Shown here: positions 1 through 7,090 of the stretch, piece after piece
Position numbering within the stretch: the first letter of the stretch is position 1
Layout: each line of letters opens with the position of its first letter
Notes under the pieces: generated by a model
What the model saw: the letters and a program-made list of their open reading frames with translations, nothing else
The model's database searches: none
What the model was told of the DNA's origin: nothing
Position numbers and translations under genes: made by a program
Source: Planotetraspora silvatica
GTDB taxonomy: Bacteria > Actinomycetota > Actinomycetes > Streptosporangiales > Streptosporangiaceae
Assembly (NCBI RefSeq): GCF_016863315.1
Contig: NZ_BOOQ01000019.1
Span: forward strand, 1-64,000
Direction: 5' to 3'
Length of the DNA: 64,000 nucleotides

Positions 1-93
1 TGCTCGTTGCCCTGCTCGTTGCCCTGCTCGTTGCCCTGCTCGTTGCCCTGCTCGTTGCCCTGCTCGTTGCCCTGCTCGTTGCCCTGCTCGTTG
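1..93 (-). repeat. 12-bp tandem repeat encoding (Gly-Asn-Glu-Gln)n
   Basis: The unit TGCTCGTTGCCC is repeated seven times without a mismatch, plus nine bases of an eighth, and continues past the left edge. On the minus strand it is in frame with the ribosomal-protection GTPase and encodes Gly-Asn-Glu-Gln. Units of 12 bp keep the frame, so copy number could change by slippage without breaking the gene. Confidence 0.95.
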
Positions 94-977
94 TCGCCGC
101 GGAAGCGCAGCCGGTCGCGCGTCCGGACGGTTCCGGAGAACATGCGGACGTAGGCGATCTTCTCCCCTGCCGGGCCGCGCTCGACCTTGAACACGGTGCC
201 GGAGACGGGCCCGTCGGCGTCCCCTTCGCCTGCGGGAAGCAACTCGGTGATCCCGGAGATCAACGCGTCCACGCCGGCGCCTGTGATCGCTGAGCCGAAG
301 AACACCGGGTGCACCAGGGCCCGCTTGGTCTGCGCCGCGAGTTCGTCGCGGAGCCTGCCGTACGCGACCGGGGTCTCGTCGTCGACGTACGCGGCCAGGA
401 TCGCGTCGTCGTGGCGGGCGAGGAGATCGGCCAGCGCCGCCGTGAAGGCGCCGTCGGCCGCGCCGTACGGTGTGAAGCCGGCGTCGCGCGCGCCGAGGCC
501 GTGCGCCGACCCCATCGGGACGACGTACGGCGTCAGCGTCTCCGTGATGTTCCGCAGGACGTGTTCGTCCTGCGCGCCCCCGCGGTCGATCTTGTTCACG
601 AAGATGAGGGTGGGGATGCGCAACCGCTGCAGCGTCCGCATCAGCACACGGGTCTGCGCCTGCACACCCTCCACGGCGGAGATCACCAGCACGGCGCCGT
701 CGAGCACGTTCAGCACCCGCTCGACCTCGGCGATGAAATCCGGGTGACCCGGCGTGTCGATCAGGTTGACCGTGACGTCGCCGATGACGAACGACACGAC
801 GGCTGACTTGATGGTGATTCCGCGCTGACGTTCCAGCGCCAGGGAATCGGTCTGGGTGTTGCCGTCATCGACGCTGCCGATCTCGTCGATGACACCGGCG
901 GCATGCAGCAGCCGCTCGGTCAGGCTGGTCTTACCAGCGTCTACATGCGCCAAGATCCCCAAGTTCAGCGTGCTCAC
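1..977 (-). CDS. TetM-like ribosomal-protection translation GTPase (5' part, runs off the window)
   Basis: EF-G-like GTPase of the TetM/OtrA ribosomal-protection type, which acts on the ribosome to dislodge tetracycline. Reading from a GTG at 977, the protein begins with LGILAHVDAGKTSLTERLL (G1), then RQRGITIKSAV (G2), LIDTPGHPDF (G3) and FVNKID (G4), followed by the start of the beta-barrel domain II (SGTVFKVERG, RMFSGTVRTRDRLRF). An AAAGGA about 12 nt upstream may be the ribosome-binding site. From about residue 294 the frame enters a perfect Gly-Asn-Glu-Gln repeat that continues off the left edge, at a position where relatives have a short domain II hairpin loop. Domains III to V lie outside the window. 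The family is clear; whether it gives tetracycline resistance or is a housekeeping paralogue cannot be decided here. Confidence 0.9.
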   Translation of the reverse strand, partial: MSTLNLGILAHVDAGKTSLTERLLHAAGVIDEIGSVDDGNTQTDSLALERQRGITIKSAVVSFVIGDVTVNLIDTPGHPDFIAEVERVLNVLDGAVLVISAVEGVQAQTRVLMRTLQRLRIPTLIFVNKIDRGGAQDEHVLRNITETLTPYVVPMGSAHGLGARDAGFTPYGAADGAFTAALADLLARHDDAILAAYVDDETPVAYGRLRDELAAQTKRALVHPVFFGSAITGAGVDALISGITELLPAGEGDADGPVSGTVFKVERGPAGEKIAYVRMFSGTVRTRDRLRFRGDNEQGNEQGNEQGNEQGNEQGNEQGNEQGNE

Positions 978-1080
978 GTAGCGTCATGTCCTTTGGGTAG
1001 GTGGAATTCGCCTGCTGGGTGGACATGCATGCTGCGCGCATTTCGCCTCCTTGGTGGATCGGCTGTCACTGCGAGTACAA

Positions 1081-1094
1081 CAGACGGCCGTCTG
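1081..1094. promoter_or_regulatory. 14-bp perfect palindrome between divergent genes
   Basis: CAGACGGCCGTCTG is a perfect palindrome in the roughly 200-bp gap between the ribosomal-protection gene (minus, start 977) and the formyltransferase gene (plus, start 1195). It has the form of a repressor operator, but no regulator gene is adjacent, so this is inference from symmetry and position. Confidence 0.4.
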
Positions 1095-1194
1095 ACGAGA
1101 CAACCGATTTGTTGAGCGCCCCCAGCGAGGTGAGGTGCGTCTCACGAGTCTCCGCCTCCCGGCCGGGCCCTGACAGGTGTGGCAGACTTTCCGC

Positions 1195-2052
1195 GTGAAT
1201 GCACCAAAGCTCCGCATTGTGGCAATGCATGCCTATATGCCGGGATATCGCCTGGTCGCCGACTGGGTGGAACGACACGGCCACGAGATCGTCCTGGTGG
1301 TGACGCCGCCGACCGGCGCCAACGAGCGCTACGACAAGAAGGCGACCCCGTTCGTCGTCGATCTCCCGCGTGGCGCCAACGTGCTCGTCACCGGGCAACT
1401 GCGCTCGATCGCCGCCCCGGTGATCGAGTCGCTGCTGCCCGACCTGGTGATATCCGCCGCGTTCCCTCGGCTGATCCCCTCCGAGATCCTCGGCATCCCC
1501 AAGTACGGTGCGCTCAACCTGCACCCGTCGCCGCTGCCCACCGGCCGCGGGCCCAATCCGGGGCGCCTGGTCTATGAGGGCGCCACCACGGCCGGGGCCA
1601 CCCTCCACCGGACCGAGCAGGACTTCGACACCGGCGCCATCCTGAGCCAGCGCGAGCGACCGCTGCCGGACGATCTCGACGGTCCCACATTGTTCGCGAT
1701 GTGGAACGAGATGCTGGCCGAATGCCTCGAGGAAGGCGCGGCCCGCGCCGTCGCGGGCGAACCCGGCACCCCGCAGGATCCGGCCAGGGCATCGGAGGCA
1801 CCGTTCTACACCGACGCCGAGTGCCTCATCGACCTCACGGAACCCGTCGTCACGATCCGCCGCCGGGTCGCCGCGCTGAACGTCACCTCCCCCAAGGCGC
1901 GGATCCGCCTCGACGGCGCCGAGGAGACGGTCCACCGCGTGTACGGCGTGCCCGCCGACCGGCGGGCCTCACCCGGGACCGTGCTGGAGCGGCATGCGGA
2001 CGGGTGGACGGTGCAGGCCGGCGACCAGCCGCTCCGTATCCTCACCGCCTAG
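1195..2052 (+). CDS. Formyltransferase-family protein (Fmt-like fold)
   Basis: A protein of about 285 residues with the formyl-transferase core: a Rossmann-like N-terminal half (LRIVAMHAYMPGYRLV), then NLHPSPLPTGRGPNP, which carries the HxSxLP-type motif of formyl- and hydrolase-type enzymes, and a C-terminal part like the Fmt C-terminal domain (LNVTSPKARI, VYGVPADRRASPGTV). The usual methionyl-tRNA formyltransferase start (MRIVFMGTPEFA) is not conserved, so the substrate may be a sugar or other amine rather than Met-tRNA. I chose GTG 1195; GTG 1177 is an in-frame alternative, and neither has a good Shine-Dalgarno sequence. The HAD gene follows after 55 bp. Confidence 0.8.
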   Translation: MNAPKLRIVAMHAYMPGYRLVADWVERHGHEIVLVVTPPTGANERYDKKATPFVVDLPRGANVLVTGQLRSIAAPVIESLLPDLVISAAFPRLIPSEILGIPKYGALNLHPSPLPTGRGPNPGRLVYEGATTAGATLHRTEQDFDTGAILSQRERPLPDDLDGPTLFAMWNEMLAECLEEGAARAVAGEPGTPQDPARASEAPFYTDAECLIDLTEPVVTIRRRVAALNVTSPKARIRLDGAEETVHRVYGVPADRRASPGTVLERHADGWTVQAGDQPLRILTA

Positions 2053-2107
2053 GCCGGGAGCACGCCCGGCACCCGGTAGACGACGACCAAGGAGCGGACG
2101 GCCGCAC

Positions 2108-2767
2108 ATGACGCCTCCCCGGTACTGCCTTTTCGACCTCGACGGCACGCTGACGAATCCCGAGACCGGAATCGTCCGCTCGATGCAACACGGCCTGTCG
2201 GCGATGGGACTGCCCGAGGTGGACCACGCGATCCTCCGCGCCTCCATCGGGCCTCCGCTGCAGGACGTCTTCGCCCGGCTCGGAGTCGAGGACGTCGACG
2301 CCGCCGTGGTCGCGTATCGCGAACGGTTCACCGAAGTCGGGATGTACGAGAACGAGGTCATCCCGGGAATCCCCGCCGTCCTGGAAGCCCTCGTCGCCGA
2401 CGGCTGGACGCTGGGCGTGGCGACGTCCAAGCCGGCCGTCTTCGCCGAGAAGATCCTGGAGCACTTCCAGCTCGACGGCTTCTTCACCTACGTGGCCGGG
2501 GCGACCCTCGACGGGGCCCGGCGGTACAAGACCGATGTCGTCCGCCACGCGCTCGACGTGCTCGGCGCCCCGCCCGAGGCGACCGTCATGGTCGGCGACC
2601 GCCGCGAGGACGTCGCGGGCGCCGCCGAGTGCCGCGTGCGGACCGTCGCCGTCCGCTGGGGATTCGGCGAGCCGGATGAGTTCACCGCTCCGGAGGTCAT
2701 CTCCGTGGTCGACACGCCCGAAGCCCTTCTCACCGTCCTCAGGGAGACGGTTCGTCCGGCAGCGTGA
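2108..2767 (+). CDS. HAD-superfamily hydrolase, phosphoglycolate phosphatase/5'-nucleotidase type
   Basis: A soluble phosphatase of about 219 residues. Motif I is FDLDGTLTN (nucleophile and acid/base Asp), motif II is ATSKPA, motif III includes the Lys of RRYKTDVV, and motif IV is MVGDRREDV. A four-helix cap lies between motif I and motif II (C1 cap), as in phosphoglycolate phosphatases and PNT-type nucleotidases. The ATG at 2108 is preceded by AAGGAG at about 2089 and fits the family start, so upstream in-frame codons are excluded. It probably shares a transcript with the formyltransferase gene. The substrate cannot be read from sequence. Confidence 0.88.
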   Translation: MTPPRYCLFDLDGTLTNPETGIVRSMQHGLSAMGLPEVDHAILRASIGPPLQDVFARLGVEDVDAAVVAYRERFTEVGMYENEVIPGIPAVLEALVADGWTLGVATSKPAVFAEKILEHFQLDGFFTYVAGATLDGARRYKTDVVRHALDVLGAPPEATVMVGDRREDVAGAAECRVRTVAVRWGFGEPDEFTAPEVISVVDTPEALLTVLRETVRPAA

Positions 2768-2808
2768 TCTCTCCCGCGACCTAGATCACCGGGGGGTAGT
2801 GTTCGGCT

Positions 2809-3420
2809 GTGCAGCAGAAGATCGCGGCTTATGTACCCCCTGGCGGTTATCCGGGGGCGGACCTCGACATCGGAGTTGCGGTAGCGGTGGGAGCGACCAT
2901 CGGGGTCGTCATGCTGCTGGTCGCCCTGATCAATCCGAAAGAGCGCTGGTGGTCGTCCACCGCTTGGCGCTTTCGCAATCCGGATGCCGTCGAGCCGAGC
3001 GATGCCGCTTACACCGCCAGTCGGATGGGCTGGGTTGTCAGCGCACTGGCGGTCTTCGCGCTGACCGGCGGTCTGGTGGCCTTCGTCCATCACCAGGCAG
3101 CCGAGCAGCGCAAAGAGGCCCAGGAATTCGACCTGGTACCGGCGCGGGGAGACGGCGGTGCCGACATGTTCAAGGCCGCCACCATCACGCAGAAGATCCT
3201 TCAGCTGAGCTTCGAAGAGTCCCGGGAACCGCGCACGCTCGCCGGACAGGTGGCCACGTCAGTCGAGCCCGGTGCCACGGTGACGTTCCCCGCCAAACCC
3301 GAATTCGTCGCCCTTACCCTGGCCGACGGGAAGAGCTTCTGCCTGAACCTGCCGACTGCCGCACCGGTCAAGGCACCCGGCCCGTTCGACCCCGTCGTGG
3401 CGGTCCCGGGCCCCTGCTGA
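2809..3420 (+). CDS. Two-TM membrane protein of unknown function
   Basis: A 203-residue protein starting at GTG 2809. A hydrophobic segment at about residues 24-43 (GVAVAVGATIGVVMLLVALI) and another at about 80-97 (VVSALAVFALTGGLVAFV) are joined by a charged loop containing NPKERWWSSTAWRFRNPDAV. After the second segment comes an extracytoplasmic domain of about 100 residues ending in GPFDPVVAVPGPC. I do not recognise the family. It has no enzyme motif. It is followed 13 bp later by the small MazG-like gene and may be cotranscribed with it. Confidence 0.75.
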   Translation: MQQKIAAYVPPGGYPGADLDIGVAVAVGATIGVVMLLVALINPKERWWSSTAWRFRNPDAVEPSDAAYTASRMGWVVSALAVFALTGGLVAFVHHQAAEQRKEAQEFDLVPARGDGGADMFKAATITQKILQLSFEESREPRTLAGQVATSVEPGATVTFPAKPEFVALTLADGKSFCLNLPTAAPVKAPGPFDPVVAVPGPC

Positions 3421-3433
3421 GAGGGGAACCGAC

Positions 3434-3784
3434 ATGATGACCCGGCCCGGCGACTACGGCGCCCCCGGATCGCTGGCCAAGGTGCTGGCGGACGTCACCG
3501 CGGAACGCGTGGCCCAGGACGCCATGTGGGGGGTGCAGGAACACCCCGACGGCACCGGGCCGGAGCGCCGGCCCGACGCCGACCGGGCCAGGCAGGCGGT
3601 GGAGGACGCCGCGGCCCGCGGCCTGCCCACCTGGCGGGACATCCTCTACGAGGAGGTCATGGAGGCGTTCGCCGAGGACGATCCCGAACGTCTGCGCGCC
3701 GAGCTGATCCAGGTCGCCGCGGTGGCGGTCAAGTGGGTGCAGGCGCTGGATCAGCGCGTACGGCCGGCCCCTCCCCAGACGTAG
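3434..3784 (+). CDS. Small all-alpha protein resembling MazG-like NTP pyrophosphohydrolases
   Basis: A 116-residue protein starting ATG-ATG at 3434 behind GAGGGGAA. The N-terminal part reads ERVAQDAMWGVQEHPDGTG; the C-terminal half reads DILYEEVMEAFAEDDPERLRAELIQVAAVAVKWVQAL. Acidic residues spaced as EExxEA and RAELIQVAA are like the metal-binding helices of the MazG/NTP-PPase superfamily, which hydrolyse (d)NTPs. Similar short proteins occur in actinomycetes and their phages. The assignment rests on pattern only. Confidence 0.6.
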   Translation: MMTRPGDYGAPGSLAKVLADVTAERVAQDAMWGVQEHPDGTGPERRPDADRARQAVEDAAARGLPTWRDILYEEVMEAFAEDDPERLRAELIQVAAVAVKWVQALDQRVRPAPPQT

Positions 3785-3794
3785 CCGCGACTCG

Positions 3795-4433
3795 TCAGAG
3801 GGCGGAGATCGAGACGGGCGCGCGTTCGGCGCGGCTGAGCGCACGCACCACATCGGTCTGGCCGTGCCGGCGCAGTGCGATCCGCGACAGCAGGTCGACG
3901 ACGGTCTCGACGGCCTCCGAGGGCAGTTCGGGCGTCGGCACCCCCACGCTGTAGGCCAGGTCGTCGCAGTGGACGACGACCTCCAACAGCCGGCTCGTCA
4001 CGAAGTCGTCCAGGCTGATCGACCACGGCCCCCAGGTCGGGCGCCGCACCGGCCGCGACGGCGCGGACGGCAGCACCGCCCGCAGTTCCTCGACGACACC
4101 CTCGACCTGGCTCGCCAGCGCCGCCGCGCCCTCCGCCGCGTCCTTCTCGCCGCTCGTCCGGATGCCCACGTTGAACGGATCGTCGATGTCCGATCCGATC
4201 CAGCTCACCCGTGCGTAGTAGTCGTGGATCGGGATGATCTCCTCCGTGGGCACCGGTTCGGCGAGCACCTTGGGGATGAAGAAGATCTGCCCGGCGAGGT
4301 GACCCGCCAGCCCCTGGACACTGAGCTTCGGCAGCGCACTCGGCTCATGCCATGCGGCCGCCACCTGAGGAGCGGCGATCAGCTTCGCCGCCGACTCGGC
4401 CGCCGTGAGGTAGAGATCTCTGATGTGCGTCAT
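3795..4433 (-). CDS. Mycothiol-dependent maleylpyruvate isomerase-family (DinB-like) protein
   Basis: A 212-residue four-helix-bundle protein. The N-terminal stretch LSVQGLAGHLAGQ and the later LLEVVVHCDDLAYSVG give the His plus Glu/His pattern that binds a divalent metal in the MDMPI/DinB fold. Members in actinobacteria use mycothiol or have unknown thiol-transfer roles. The ATG at 4433 begins MTHIRDLYLTAAES. It converges with the preceding gene, 10 bp away, and lies downstream of the ketosynthase gene on the same strand. No ring-cleavage pathway genes are nearby, so isomerase activity is not implied. Confidence 0.75.
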   Translation of the reverse strand: MTHIRDLYLTAAESAAKLIAAPQVAAAWHEPSALPKLSVQGLAGHLAGQIFFIPKVLAEPVPTEEIIPIHDYYARVSWIGSDIDDPFNVGIRTSGEKDAAEGAAALASQVEGVVEELRAVLPSAPSRPVRRPTWGPWSISLDDFVTSRLLEVVVHCDDLAYSVGVPTPELPSEAVETVVDLLSRIALRRHGQTDVVRALSRAERAPVSISAL

Positions 4434-4520
4434 GCCAGTGCCTCCCTGGGCTTCGGTGATTCCGACGATGCGGGAAACGTCAAGATCCCGCAGAGGATTC
4501 CGGCGAGGCCGCCACGCGCT

Positions 4521-5747
4521 TCACCGCTGAACGGTGAAGGCCAGAGACGCATTGTGGCCGCCGAAGCCGAAGGAGTTGGCCACCGCCGCCGTCCACCGGC
4601 CCTGACGTGGCCGCCCGGTGACGACGTCGAGTCCGACCTCCGGGTCGAGGTCGTCCAGGTTGCGGATGGCGGGAATCACGCCATCGCGGATGGCGAGGAT
4701 CGCGGCGACCGCGCCCATCGCCCCGGCGGCCCCGCACATGTGCCCGGTCATCGACTTGGTGGCGGTGACCGCTGGATGCGTTCCCAGCGCCTCGGCGATC
4801 GAACGGGTCTCCGTCAGGTCGCCGGTCGGGGTCGACGTGGCATGGGCGTTCACGTGGCCGACGTCGAGCGTGTCCAGGCCCGCCGAGTCCAGGGCCAGCC
4901 GCATCGCTCGGACCTGACCGGCCACGTCGGCGGCGGTAATGTGGTGGGCGTCGGACGTGGTGCCCGCGCCGGCCAGCGTGGCGTGCACCCGGGCCCCACG
5001 GGCGGCGGCGAACTCCTCGCGTTCGAGGACCACCAGGGCCGCTCCCTCGCCGAGGACGAACCCGTCGCGCCCGGTGTCGAACGGCCGGGAGGCCTCCTGC
5101 GGAGCGTCGTTGCGCCTGGACAAGGCCCTGGCCTGGGCGAACCCGGCGAGGGTGAGCGGGTGCACGCAGGCTTCCGCGCCGCCGGCGATCACCACGTCCG
5201 CACGGCCGAGGCGGATGAGGTCCAGGCCCATGGCGATCGCCTCCGCGCCGGAGGCGCACGCGCTCACCGGCGTGTGAGCGCCGCCCCGGGCGCCGAACTC
5301 GATGCTGACCACGGCCGCGGGGCCGTTGGGCATCAACATGGGCACCGTGTACGGAGAGACCTTCCTGGGCCCGGACTCTTCGAGGAGGTCGTCCTGGGCG
5401 AGCGTGGTCAGCACCCCGCCGACACCCGTGCCGATCACGACCGCCAGGCGCTCGGGCTCGACCTCGGGGGCGCCGGCGTCCGCCCACGCCTCCCGCGCGG
5501 CGACGAGAGCGGCCTGCTGGCAGCGGTCCAGCCGCCGGGCCGGCACCCGGCCCAGCACCTCGGCGGGGTCCACCCGCATCCGCCCGGCGATCCGTACGGG
5601 CAGGTCCTCCGCCCAGTCCTCGTCCACCAGGGCGATGCCGGATCGCCCGTCCAGCATGCCGCCCCATGTGGAGGCCACGTCCCCGCCCAGCGGGGTGGTG
5701 GCACCGAGCCCGGTGACCGACGCGCCCGCCTTCATTCCGTCTCCCAT
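4521..5747 (-). CDS. fabF: Beta-ketoacyl-ACP synthase II (FabF-type)
   Basis: A thiolase-fold condensing enzyme of 408 residues, the usual size for FabF. The active-site Cys lies in VSACASGAEA, the two His in VNAHATSTPTGD and KSMTGHMCGAAG, and the C-terminal NSFGFGGHN motif is intact, so the Cys-His-His triad is complete. It would extend acyl-ACP using malonyl-ACP. I chose ATG 5747 because GGAAGGGG lies just upstream; MKAGASVTGLG a few codons later is an alternative. There is no acyl carrier protein, FabD, FabH or chain-length factor beside it, so this is a solitary paralogue, for lipid synthesis or for a product made elsewhere. Confidence 0.9.
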   Translation of the reverse strand: MGDGMKAGASVTGLGATTPLGGDVASTWGGMLDGRSGIALVDEDWAEDLPVRIAGRMRVDPAEVLGRVPARRLDRCQQAALVAAREAWADAGAPEVEPERLAVVIGTGVGGVLTTLAQDDLLEESGPRKVSPYTVPMLMPNGPAAVVSIEFGARGGAHTPVSACASGAEAIAMGLDLIRLGRADVVIAGGAEACVHPLTLAGFAQARALSRRNDAPQEASRPFDTGRDGFVLGEGAALVVLEREEFAAARGARVHATLAGAGTTSDAHHITAADVAGQVRAMRLALDSAGLDTLDVGHVNAHATSTPTGDLTETRSIAEALGTHPAVTATKSMTGHMCGAAGAMGAVAAILAIRDGVIPAIRNLDDLDPEVGLDVVTGRPRQGRWTAAVANSFGFGGHNASLAFTVQR

Positions 5748-6116
5748 CGACGACCCCTTCCGTTCCTGGATCCGCCCCTGAATCCGCCTGGGCGATGCCT
5801 CGGGGGCGCTCCCCCACAACGCTGCCAGGGCGTACCGGGCCGGGCAGGTGGCCTGATCAACGAAAAAGTCGCGGGAGATTTGTCGCCGATGTCAAGATCA
5901 CGTCGAGCCGTACGGCCGTAGCCGAGCCGCCTCGGACCGATTTTCGAATTCCCCCAAAACGGTAAAAACTTCCCATACGTGATGATCATCACATCATAGG
6001 ATGAATGGAACTAAACCCGCTGAGCTCGCGGTTTACACACACGTAACACAGAGCACGCGCAACGTCTGGCGTCAATGGAGTCACCGGACGAGCGTGCACA
6101 TCAGGGGGTTTGGACC
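5748..6116. promoter_or_regulatory. Intergenic region with a perfect palindrome at 5979-5992
   Basis: This 369-bp gap separates the divergent ketosynthase and His-rich secreted protein genes and is clearly lower in GC around 5940-6050, as expected for promoters. It contains a 14-bp perfect palindrome, GTGATGATCATCAC, at 5979-5992, and a looser inverted repeat (AAACCCGC...GCGGTTT) near 6015-6035. An AGGGGG ribosome-binding site precedes the plus-strand gene. I see no further gene here. Confidence 0.5.
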
Positions 6117-6659
6117 ATGAGCAAGATCACTCGTCGCCTGGCGACCGCGGCTGCCACTCTGGCTGTCACGGGGGGCGTCATCTTCGCCGCGGGTGGGGCC
6201 GCTTCAGCAGCCACGGTTGAGAGTGTCAGCCACAGCACCGTCTCCGCGAGCCATCTGACGGTGCGGCACAACAGTGACACCCAGCGGTGGGACGGATCGC
6301 GGTGGTGGTACCGCTACAACGGCCACGGCGACTGGTACAGCTCCAGCCACGGCACGCGTTACCGCTTCGACGGCCACCACTTCTACCGGTGGACCGGTGG
6401 CAAGTGGAAGGCCGTCTCGGCGACGTACGCCCGGCAGCACGACCTGAACGGCCGGTACTTCTCCCACAACTACTCGCATCACGACAACGGCAACAACGGG
6501 CACAACAACGGGCACGGCAACGGGCACGGCAACGGGCACAACAGCGGCCACGACAACGGCGGCAAGGGCCACAACGACAACGACCACGGCAGCAACGGGC
6601 ACAACGGCGACAGCCACGACGACCACAACGACAACGGCCACTCCGGCCACGGGCACTGA
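6117..6659 (+). CDS. Secreted His/Gly/Asn-rich protein
   Basis: A 180-residue protein. The first 34 residues form a Sec signal peptide (MSKITRR, hydrophobic core, AASA before cleavage). A middle part rich in Trp, Tyr and Arg (RWDGSRWWYRYNG, YRFDGHHFYRWTGGKW) is followed from about residue 118 by a tail made almost wholly of His, Asn, Gly and Asp in units such as NGHGNGH. Such tails bind Zn, Ni or Cu in other proteins; that role here is inference. A strong terminator follows the stop. It is monocistronic and has no known domain that I recognise. The low-complexity tail could vary in length between strains. Confidence 0.85.
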   Translation: MSKITRRLATAAATLAVTGGVIFAAGGAASAATVESVSHSTVSASHLTVRHNSDTQRWDGSRWWYRYNGHGDWYSSSHGTRYRFDGHHFYRWTGGKWKAVSATYARQHDLNGRYFSHNYSHHDNGNNGHNNGHGNGHGNGHNSGHDNGGKGHNDNDHGSNGHNGDSHDDHNDNGHSGHGH

Positions 6660-6670
6660 CCCAGTGGGCC

Positions 6671-6698
6671 GCCGGCCCGGTGTGACCACCGGGCCGGC
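6671..6698 (+). terminator. Perfect 12-bp hairpin after the His-rich gene
   Basis: GCCGGCCCGGTG and CACCGGGCCGGC are perfect complements around a 4-nt loop, beginning 11 bp past the stop codon. There is no long T-run, as is common in high-GC actinobacteria. Confidence 0.8.
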
Positions 6699-6732
6699 CC
6701 GGGCCTCGCGATCGGCTTTCATCCACCGGCTT

Positions 6733-6882
6733 TCATCCACGCCGCATCGGGGCCCGCACGCCGTGCTTGCGGTGCACGCCGTACATGAAGTCCATGGAGT
6801 GCATGCCGTACACGGAGTGCATGCCGTACATGCCGCGCATGCCGTGCATGCCGTGCATGCCGTGCATGATCACGATTGGCAT
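6733..6882 (-). CDS. Probable 49-residue Met-His-Gly repeat peptide
   Basis: From ATG 6882 the minus strand encodes MPIVI, then repeated Met-His-Gly triplets that change to Met-Arg-Gly, Met-Tyr-Gly and Met-His-Ser, and ends VHRKHGVRAPMRRG before TGA. After the first few codons nearly every third position is G or C (ATG CAC GGC and so on) until the last two, and the differences between repeat units change amino acids. The plus-strand frame across the same DNA (AVHAVH) has many A/T third positions, so the minus frame is the better coding candidate. In-frame starts are ATG 6882, GTG 6873 and ATG 6867; none has a clear Shine-Dalgarno sequence. The Met/His pattern resembles Cu(I)-binding peptides. 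A non-coding simple repeat remains possible. Confidence 0.5.
   Translation of the reverse strand: MPIVIMHGMHGMHGMRGMYGMHSVYGMHSMDFMYGVHRKHGVRAPMRRG
6778..6867. repeat. 9-bp GCATGCCGT-type tandem repeat
   Basis: Imperfect tandem copies of a 9-bp unit containing the palindrome GCATGC. The copies are most regular at 6821-6867 and degrade towards 6778. Read on the minus strand the unit is Met-His-Gly. Confidence 0.85.
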
Positions 6883-6980
6883 CACCGCAGGTCAGCGTGC
6901 ATTCTTCCGAACCTGCGCATGATCACGAAACTTGTTTCCGCAGCTCACGCCATCAATCCACGAATGTGTGCATGATCACG

Positions 6981-7019
6981 CCCGGGGGGGTCAGGCGGCG
7001 CCCGGGGGGTCAGGCGGCG
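6981..7019. repeat. Two adjacent ~19-bp direct repeats
   Basis: CCCGGGGGG-TCAGGCGGCG occurs twice in a row (6981-7000 and 7001-7019), differing only by one G in the G-run. It lies just beyond the terminator of the GH29-like gene and looks like a slippage duplication. Confidence 0.8.
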
Positions 7020-7024
7020 CGGGG

Positions 7025-7062
7025 GCGGCCTGCCCGGCGGACACAGGCGCCGGGCAGGCCGC
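7025..7062 (-). terminator. 15-bp perfect hairpin downstream of the GH29-like gene
   Basis: GCGGCCTGCCCGGCG at 7025-7039 pairs perfectly with 7048-7062 around an 8-nt loop, about 28 bp past the stop codon of the minus-strand gene. Confidence 0.8.
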
Positions 7063-7090
7063 TCACTCGTTCCAGCTGACCGTGAACGTT

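Noticed and set aside
4521-5747. Polyketide biosynthetic cluster around the ketosynthase
   Set aside because: No chain-length factor, acyl carrier protein, ketoreductase or tailoring genes are adjacent.
3864-5921. A 685-residue plus-strand open frame
   Set aside because: It is antisense to the MDMPI-like and FabF genes, has low-complexity Arg/Gly/Val content and no motif; it arises from GC-rich codon structure.
6480-6870. CRISPR array from the visible repeats
   Set aside because: The repeats are contiguous short units without spacers, and the first set is coding for a His-rich tail; no cas genes.
6664-6975. Plus-strand (AVH)n-type open frame across the 9-bp repeat
   Set aside because: Third codon positions are often A or T, unlike every real gene here; the minus-strand frame is better.
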